Shown: positions 58,888 to 64,000 of the stretch, one piece after another
How the letters are laid out: every line of letters starts with the position of its first letter
Position numbering within the stretch: position 1 is the first letter of the stretch
Origin: Pedobacter sp. Bi126
Lineage (GTDB): Bacteria; Bacteroidota; Bacteroidia; Sphingobacteriales; Sphingobacteriaceae
Reading direction: 5' to 3'
NCBI RefSeq assembly: GCF_918698245.1
Contig: NZ_CAKKMS010000002.1
Coordinates: 868,001-932,000 of the forward strand
DNA: 64,000 nucleotides
The notes under the pieces: generated by a model
The model's database searches: none
What the model saw: only the letters and a program-made list of their open reading frames with translations
Told to the model about the DNA's origin: nothing
Position numbers and translations under genes: made by a program

Positions 58888-59787
58888 CTATTTTGCCTGA
58901 ACTAAAATATCCGGATAATCAGAAATAATACCATCCACATTTAAGGCTTTTAATTTCTGAATATCGGCTAAGGTATTGGCAGTCCAAGGGATTATTTTTA
59001 CACCATCTGCATGTGCTTTTTTAACCAGTTCTTCGTTTACCATTTGCCAAACCGGGCTTAAAATAAAGGGTTTATAACCTAAATCGGCAATATTTTCTTC
59101 ATATGTTTTTTTATTGGCAACCAAAAAAGAGGTTTTCATTTTAGGATACTTTTCGTGAATAATCTGGATCGTCCTTTTATCAAAAGATTGGATTACTACA
59201 AAATCAGCGATTTTTTTCTTCAAAATCACATCCATTAAAAGTTTAACAAACTCTTCGGGTTTAGGGTTGGTAATCCCATCTTCTTTTTCGTTACATTTGG
59301 TTTCGATGTTATAAAAAAACTGCTTGCGCTTATTTGCCTTAATATCGTGCTGAACAGCATCAATAAGTTCTGAAAGTAAGGGAAGGTATGTTTTTTCTTT
59401 TTTCTGCTGAGGAAATTGCTCATAATACTTGGTACCTAGATCAAACTGTTTAATTTCAGCGTAATTCATTCCAAAAATCGGATATTTTTTGGCATCTGTT
59501 ATCGGAATATCTTTCCCTTCTGGTGTAAGCATAAATGCCGGACTTAGATAGTCATCGTGCGTTACTACTACTTTACGATCTTTAGAGATATGGGTATCCA
59601 TTTCTAAAGTGGTAATTCCTTCTATTTTCATGGCATTTAACATCGCTAAAATGGTGTTTTCGGGCATAAGTCCTCTTCCGCCACGATGTGCTTCTGCGCT
59701 AAATACCGGAAATTTAACTTCCTGGCTAAATGATTTAACCGCAAACGCAGATAAGAAAATAAAAATTACTGTTGTATTAAGTTTCAT
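58888..59787 (-). CDS. Glycerophosphodiester phosphodiesterase, secreted
   Basis: 299 residues from the ATG at 59787 (MKLNTTVIFIFLSAFAVKSF, a signal peptide); 13 extra upstream codons are not needed. GDPD hallmarks: AHRGGRGLMPENT with catalytic His-Arg, LEMDTHISKDRKVVVTHDD with metal and acid residues, and late HADGVKIIPWTANT and DGIISDYPDIL. It splits glycerophosphodiesters to glycerol-3-phosphate and an alcohol in the periplasm. The neighbours suggest a phosphate or glycerol scavenging operon. Confidence 0.92.
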   Translation of the reverse strand: MKLNTTVIFIFLSAFAVKSFSQEVKFPVFSAEAHRGGRGLMPENTILAMLNAMKIEGITTLEMDTHISKDRKVVVTHDDYLSPAFMLTPEGKDIPITDAKKYPIFGMNYAEIKQFDLGTKYYEQFPQQKKEKTYLPLLSELIDAVQHDIKANKRKQFFYNIETKCNEKEDGITNPKPEEFVKLLMDVILKKKIADFVVIQSFDKRTIQIIHEKYPKMKTSFLVANKKTYEENIADLGYKPFILSPVWQMVNEELVKKAHADGVKIIPWTANTLADIQKLKALNVDGIISDYPDILVQAK

Positions 59788-59809
59788 ATTTAGAAGGGAT
59801 TTTATAGTG

Positions 59810-59923
59810 GCGTCAGGTGTTACCATCTGACGCTGTTAATCTATAATTAGTTTAGTTTATGAAATTATAATCTGTCAGATGGTAACATCTGACAGCACAA
59901 GATATGGTAACATCCGACAGCAC
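59810..59923. repeat. REP-like CTGTCAGATG palindromes, 2.5 copies
   Basis: GCGTCAGGTG/CATCTGACGC (59810-59819, 59824-59833) with loop TTAC, CTGTCAGATG/CATCTGACAG (59872-59881, 59886-59895) with loop GTAA, and a half copy GGTAACATCCGACAGCAC at about 59906-59923. The first two are inverted with respect to each other. All lie between two genes of one operon and form strong hairpins, like bacterial REP units. Confidence 0.75.
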
Positions 59924-59941
59924 GGAACAGGCATAAGGATG

Positions 59942-61351
59942 TTAAGCATTAATTTCCGCCTCAAATTTTTCTCCGAAGCGGTCGGTGGCCACAACCTTTA
60001 CTTTTTTAACCGATGGTTCGAAATGTGCTAAAAACAAATGATCTGTTGATCTTGGCTCTACAAACGGCCTTGGATTTGGAAGCTTATCGCCTTTATACAG
60101 CTTTACTGCCAGTGGATCATAACCATCTTGTTGAGCTAATACACCCATTGCTTTTCCATCCAGAAAATATTCTACCTTCCATTCAGGATCATAATTCCAA
60201 ACGTTGGCAATTAACCTTTTCTGATTGGTTAAGGTATCTACATAAATATCAAGTTGTTCTTTCCTATCTCTTCCGGTAGATTTGTAATACCATTTCAGAT
60301 TGGTTCCATCTACCTCGTAAACGCCGTAGCCACGAGGTGTACCATCTTCACAAATGGGACCTGTCCACCAGCCACCACAAACGGTACCATGGTTATGTTC
60401 GTAAATGCCGTTTTTGATTACATTTTTATTAAAATGGGTATGACCCGACATGATATGAACGTTTTCGAAATCTTTTAATACGGCATAAAAATCATTGTTA
60501 TTTTTAACTGCATTATGTACCGGAATATGAAGGCAGATAATCAGTAATGCATCTTTAGGCACCAGTTGCAGATCTTTGGCCAGCCATTCCAACTGCGTTG
60601 GTGTAATATATCCGTCGTAAGTTCTTTCTACCCCTAAATAACGTACATCATCTAAAACTACGTAATGCGCCTTACCCCTGTTAAAAGAATAATATGTTGG
60701 GCCGTAATGTGCTTGAAAAGTCCGGTCAGAGGTATCATCACCTCCTTGCCTGTAATCCTGATCATGATTTCCTAATGCCTGAAAAAATGGAATCCCGATT
60801 TTGGCAATCGCCTCATCATATGCAGGAAAAAGATCAAAATTATCCCAAACTAAATCGCCTACGCCGATGCCATGAACAGGAGTTTTCCCCATTGTTTTTA
60901 CAACTTCTCTTGTATCAGGAACTGAAGTTTCCATCATTTGCTGAACATCCTTTTTATTCTTCACCTGAGGATCTGCCCAAATAATAAAATTATGTCTGTT
61001 ATCATTTTGTTTTAGCGGTTTAAGATCAAAGTTTAATTTACCAGCTGTGTCTGGTTTATAATAATGGCGGGCAATACTGCTTTCTGTTTTAAACTCATAA
61101 CCCGAAGGTGTGCTGATCCAAACAAAACGGGCAAGCTCGTGGAGTTGGATCTGATAATTACCCATTTTATCGGTCTGTACCACGCTGTAGCCATCTGAAA
61201 TCACTACTCCTGAAACAGATTTACCTTTGCTGGTTACCGTTCCGCTCACCAATCCATCAACAGCGAATAAGGAAGATGGAAAGGATTTTAAACTAACAAA
61301 TAAGGTTGTGGTTAATAAAGTTGATTTTTGTATAAATGATCTTCTATTCAT
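59942..61351 (-). CDS. Secreted calcineurin-like phosphoesterase with beta-sandwich ends
   Basis: 469 residues. The N-terminus MNRRSFIQKSTLLTTTLFVS looks like a Tat-type signal. Residues 35-110 form a carboxypeptidase-regulatory-like beta-sandwich (GTVTSKGKSVSGVVISDGY). The metallophosphoesterase core has IIWADPQV, VGDLVWDN, ALGNHDQDY, ICLHIPVH and SGHTHFNK. A C-terminal beta domain follows from about 350. It hydrolyses phosphate mono- or diesters outside the cytoplasm. Flanked by GDPD and DUF5689 genes on the same strand. Confidence 0.88.
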   Translation of the reverse strand: MNRRSFIQKSTLLTTTLFVSLKSFPSSLFAVDGLVSGTVTSKGKSVSGVVISDGYSVVQTDKMGNYQIQLHELARFVWISTPSGYEFKTESSIARHYYKPDTAGKLNFDLKPLKQNDNRHNFIIWADPQVKNKKDVQQMMETSVPDTREVVKTMGKTPVHGIGVGDLVWDNFDLFPAYDEAIAKIGIPFFQALGNHDQDYRQGGDDTSDRTFQAHYGPTYYSFNRGKAHYVVLDDVRYLGVERTYDGYITPTQLEWLAKDLQLVPKDALLIICLHIPVHNAVKNNNDFYAVLKDFENVHIMSGHTHFNKNVIKNGIYEHNHGTVCGGWWTGPICEDGTPRGYGVYEVDGTNLKWYYKSTGRDRKEQLDIYVDTLTNQKRLIANVWNYDPEWKVEYFLDGKAMGVLAQQDGYDPLAVKLYKGDKLPNPRPFVEPRSTDHLFLAHFEPSVKKVKVVATDRFGEKFEAEINA

Positions 61352-61424
61352 TTTTGCTGAGTACCTATTTTAACTAACAAAGGATAGCATGCTACTATTC
61401 TTTGTTATATTCATTTATTTTTAA

Positions 61425-63014
61425 TTAATTTTTTAAAACAGTAACGCCTGCTCCGGTTTGCAAATCAGAAATAGTAGCAGTTGTAGACATTACAATATTA
61501 GTGAGTAATCTACCTTTTTCCCATCTTCCTGTACTTGTTATATATACACCGCCAAGTTGGATAAAACCACCTCCACTTGTGCCGGTCTGCTCAACTTGAA
61601 AACCTAAGCGGTTGGTGTTGCTGCCAGCGGCAAAGAAGTTTTGCTGTAAGCGAGAAGAAGGATTTATTGTAGTGTAATAATCTGTATTTGTAATTCTATA
61701 ACCAAGTTCTGGTGGGCCTGCAGCATATACATTTCCAGAATTTGGATTTCCTCCGCCATACATAATCACATCTACCGGCATCGTACTTGCATTAACTGTG
61801 GTACCTTCAAAAAGAGCTATACCTGCTACATTACCGCTATTTGCTAATAAATTCGTGTTTTTAGTTCCAAAGTTTGCACCATCATTATTTGCGTAATCTA
61901 CTGCGGCCACCCAGTTTGCTGATGAAATATTTGTTGAGCCAAAACCCCATATCAATTTACTGTAACCACCAACATAAATAAAATCACCTTTTTTAGCAGT
62001 ACCAGATGTAATGTTAATTTTATAGGTACGTACGCCACCAGTTGCCCATCCATTTGCAGGAGCCGGATTTGCAGAACCTGCATTATTAGTAGTAACCAAA
62101 GAGTATGGAGTAACTGAAAAGTCGATATCTTTTGTTACCAATAATTGTACATATTCATATGCTCCCTTTTGAGTTCCGCTAGTTACAGCTTCACTACCTC
62201 CCGGATTGGTTAAGTAGCCAGAAATAATTATAGGAGAAGGCTTTACTAACGGCAATGCAAATATATCATTCGCATTACGCACCCATAAAGAAAGCTGGGG
62301 CTGGTTGTTTTGTGTTTTAAAATATGCAACTCCAGTAAAATTTGCAGCAGAAGGTAATTGATTACCAGAAAAATTGGCTGTAGCTTCGGTATGTAGTTTT
62401 GCTTTACCAAAACCGTCGTTAATGGTTTTATCGCCAGAAAAAGTATCGCCCTGTACCGGCTCGGGTTCTACTACGGCATTACTTACGGTAACCAATGTGT
62501 TTTCGTACACTAAAGGTTGAGCAATTAAATTAGCAATATTTACAATTGGCACTTTAATGTTTTTACCAGAAGCAATTTTGTTAACTGCGGTGCTATTTAC
62601 ACCTTCAATTTGAAGCACACCATCTACACGCTTTAAAATTCCACCTTCTACTTTAATGTGCACCGAATCGCCTACTGTATATTTAGCTGCATCTGCACCA
62701 ATATTTATGGCTATTCCTCGTACCGAGTCAATACCATTACCAACAATTCTTGAGTTTTGAACAACTAATAAATTTTTTGGTGTATTCCCCGCCACAAAAT
62801 CAGATATTACTACTCCTTTTATAGAGTTGGCACCTTTCATAACAGTTGTATTAAGTACCAAATCGGTTTCCTTATAAGATTTCTTTAAATCAAAATTAGA
62901 GATAAAAGGACTTATTGTACCTAACACAAATTCATCTTTTTGTTTATCACATCCTACGATTAATATACATGCAATAACAGCGAAAGCATTTATATATTTT
63001 AATGTATTTTTCAT
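61425..63014 (-). CDS. DUF5689 domain lipoprotein
   Basis: 529 residues with lipobox IVGC (Cys22). The N-terminal half has the DUF5689-like OB-fold pattern (IKGVVISDFVAGNTPKNLLV, SVRGIAINIGADAAKYTVGD, VYENTLVTVSNAVVEP). The C-terminal half is a separate beta-rich domain with many Gly, Asn and Thr residues. DUF5689 lipoproteins commonly lie with SusC/SusD pairs and phosphoesterases, and probably bind substrate on the cell surface. A structured repeat lies directly before its start. Confidence 0.82.
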   Translation of the reverse strand: MKNTLKYINAFAVIACILIVGCDKQKDEFVLGTISPFISNFDLKKSYKETDLVLNTTVMKGANSIKGVVISDFVAGNTPKNLLVVQNSRIVGNGIDSVRGIAINIGADAAKYTVGDSVHIKVEGGILKRVDGVLQIEGVNSTAVNKIASGKNIKVPIVNIANLIAQPLVYENTLVTVSNAVVEPEPVQGDTFSGDKTINDGFGKAKLHTEATANFSGNQLPSAANFTGVAYFKTQNNQPQLSLWVRNANDIFALPLVKPSPIIISGYLTNPGGSEAVTSGTQKGAYEYVQLLVTKDIDFSVTPYSLVTTNNAGSANPAPANGWATGGVRTYKINITSGTAKKGDFIYVGGYSKLIWGFGSTNISSANWVAAVDYANNDGANFGTKNTNLLANSGNVAGIALFEGTTVNASTMPVDVIMYGGGNPNSGNVYAAGPPELGYRITNTDYYTTINPSSRLQQNFFAAGSNTNRLGFQVEQTGTSGGGFIQLGGVYITSTGRWEKGRLLTNIVMSTTATISDLQTGAGVTVLKN

Positions 63015-63037
63015 CTGTATATAATTTGTTTTTTAAT

Positions 63038-63110
63038 GGTGATGAAGCTATCATGATTTATTCATGTCACTATGTGCTTTTGAAAATCATGATGGTTTCA
63101 TATTAATTTA
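63038..63110. repeat. Dispersed stem-loop repeat, copy 3
   Basis: The longest-stemmed copy. ATCATGATTT (63050-63059) pairs with AAATCATGAT (63084-63093); extension by GAAGCT (63044-63049) and GGTTTC (63094-63099) gives 16 paired positions with two G-T pairs. It fills the gap between the susD-like stop and the DUF5689 start. Confidence 0.7.
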
Positions 63111-63117
63111 ACTTAAA

Positions 63118-64000
63118 TTAAGGTTTTTGCCACCAAACTTGTGTACTGATTGCATCGGCACCTTGCGACGCTACCGCATTTTTATAATTGGTAGGATTTG
63201 CTGATTGAGTAACCACTGGATAAAATAACCGGGCTGGCATTATCCCATTGTTAAGCAAACCTAAACCTTTTGGCAAAATTGGGTATGCACTACGACGGTA
63301 TTCGAACCATTGCTGAAAATCTACCAAAAACAATGCATAATATTTTTGTTGATGGATTAACAACATTTTACTCATTGTGTTAGGCGATGCGCTGTTTAAT
63401 GGTAATGCATTATTCCATTCAATATCAGCCGCATTAACATAAGCTGTTACTGCTGGATCGGTTGCACCGCCAGCCATTACTGTAGGTAACCAATAATTTA
63501 TCGCATCTGCAATTCCTTTGTAATAATAAGTTTGGGCACTTCCACTTATCCATCCTTTGGCGGCTGCTTCTGCTAAAATAAAATCTACTTCGGCAGCATT
63601 CATAATTATACCTGTATAAGGATCGGTTTGAAGAGATAAAACGGCATTATCACTTGCCGAATAAAAACTAGATTGTTTTGCAGGCTCGTTACCTGGTACA
63701 TAACCACTTGGCACACCTGCATATCCATTAGTACCCGGCCTAATACGGAAACGATTAATACCACTTGTGCCGTAAGATTGAAGTATGCGGGGGTCATTCC
63801 ATACTACCAGATTATTTATAAAAAACTCACCAAGTGCAGGCACGTAAAAATCATTAACGCGTACATTTGCCATAAAGGGCGATGTAAGTAATGCATTGCT
63901 TACATTTGAACCTGTCCATTGTAATTTAGCTGTATGCTGATTATTGACCATGATTGGATAATTAGCAGAATTAACATCAACGATATCCTTTATTTTAGCA
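63118..64000 (-). CDS. SusD/RagB-like lipoprotein, N-terminus off window
   Basis: The frame is open to the window edge (294 codons seen), so the N-terminal part, including signal peptide, is missing. The C-terminal half shows SusD-like family features: TGIIMNAAEVDFILAEAAAK, YYYKGIADAINYWLP, IHQQKYYALFLVDFQQWFEY, and the late ARLFYPVVTQ. SusD proteins are surface lids over SusC TonB transporters. A susC gene is expected upstream beyond the right edge. It belongs with the DUF5689, phosphoesterase and GDPD genes. Confidence 0.88.
   Translation of the reverse strand, partial: AKIKDIVDVNSANYPIMVNNQHTAKLQWTGSNVSNALLTSPFMANVRVNDFYVPALGEFFINNLVVWNDPRILQSYGTSGINRFRIRPGTNGYAGVPSGYVPGNEPAKQSSFYSASDNAVLSLQTDPYTGIIMNAAEVDFILAEAAAKGWISGSAQTYYYKGIADAINYWLPTVMAGGATDPAVTAYVNAADIEWNNALPLNSASPNTMSKMLLIHQQKYYALFLVDFQQWFEYRRSAYPILPKGLGLLNNGIMPARLFYPVVTQSANPTNYKNAVASQGADAISTQVWWQKP

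Noticed and set aside
1..64000. CRISPR array, prophage or insertion sequence
   Set aside because: I looked for regularly spaced repeats, transposase or integrase motifs and phage structural genes and found none; the many repeats are short palindromes without array spacing.

Overview
The window looks like chromosomal DNA of a Bacteroidota member, most likely Sphingobacteriaceae and close to Pedobacter. This rests on the AT-rich composition, Bacteroidota-type promoter boxes (TTTG, 19 nt, TAnnTTTG), and lineage-typical genes: SusD and DUF5689 proteins, HmuY, a small histone H1-like protein, MbnP/MbnH, and a B3 metallo-beta-lactamase of the Gln-containing GOB/PEDO sort. Coding is dense on both strands. 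I see no prophage, complete insertion sequence, CRISPR array or rRNA operon. Intergenic regions are unusually rich in palindromic dispersed repeats.

Layout. 0.4-6 kb: a LacI regulator with matching operators on both sides, then an AraC regulator divergent from a TonB receptor and HmuY haem-uptake pair. 6.1-11.7 kb: a histone H1-like gene; haem oxygenase, response regulator and bacteriophytochrome (biliverdin light sensing); a second receiver protein; an MscS channel; a SpoIIAA-like protein. 11.8-20.4 kb: an esterase lipoprotein, Ku, a GT4 glycosyltransferase facing a GH130 mannoside enzyme, a GAF histidine kinase and a metallophosphoesterase. 20.7-28.7 kb: DUF763, a DEAD-box-like protein with degenerate catalytic motifs, an 850-bp gene-poor stretch with a tRNA-Met-like fold, LD-carboxypeptidase, a conserved protein of unknown function, Hsp20 and a thioesterase. 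28.9-38.6 kb: metabolic genes (GlcD-type oxidase, folB, acyl-CoA dehydrogenase, lysA, lysC, phosphohexomutase) with several very small membrane or secreted proteins.

38.7-46 kb: a BNR lipoprotein, a VapBC-like pair, then the most interesting block. A good promoter leads into CxxxC protein, MbnP, MbnH, a CDICGC outer-membrane protein, a lipoprotein, a YHS protein, SCO and cytochrome c, all on the + strand. These look like a periplasmic copper and haem relay. RNase P RNA follows.

46-58 kb: PPK2, PBP1A, a 1057-aa metalloprotease/beta-propeller/outer-membrane barrel fusion, the B3 beta-lactamase, a GIY-YIG protein divergent from an XRE-S24 repressor with shared operator-like repeats, a DUF4890-like protein and bioFD. 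58-64 kb: a minus-strand locus (SusD partial, DUF5689, calcineurin phosphoesterase, glycerophosphodiesterase, SGNH hydrolase) that probably harvests phosphate or polyols from phosphodiesters.

Several start codons were moved inward from the longest reading frame, because the longer versions begin inside dispersed repeats or at non-ATG codons without family support. All functional calls come from reading motifs by eye; no database search was run.
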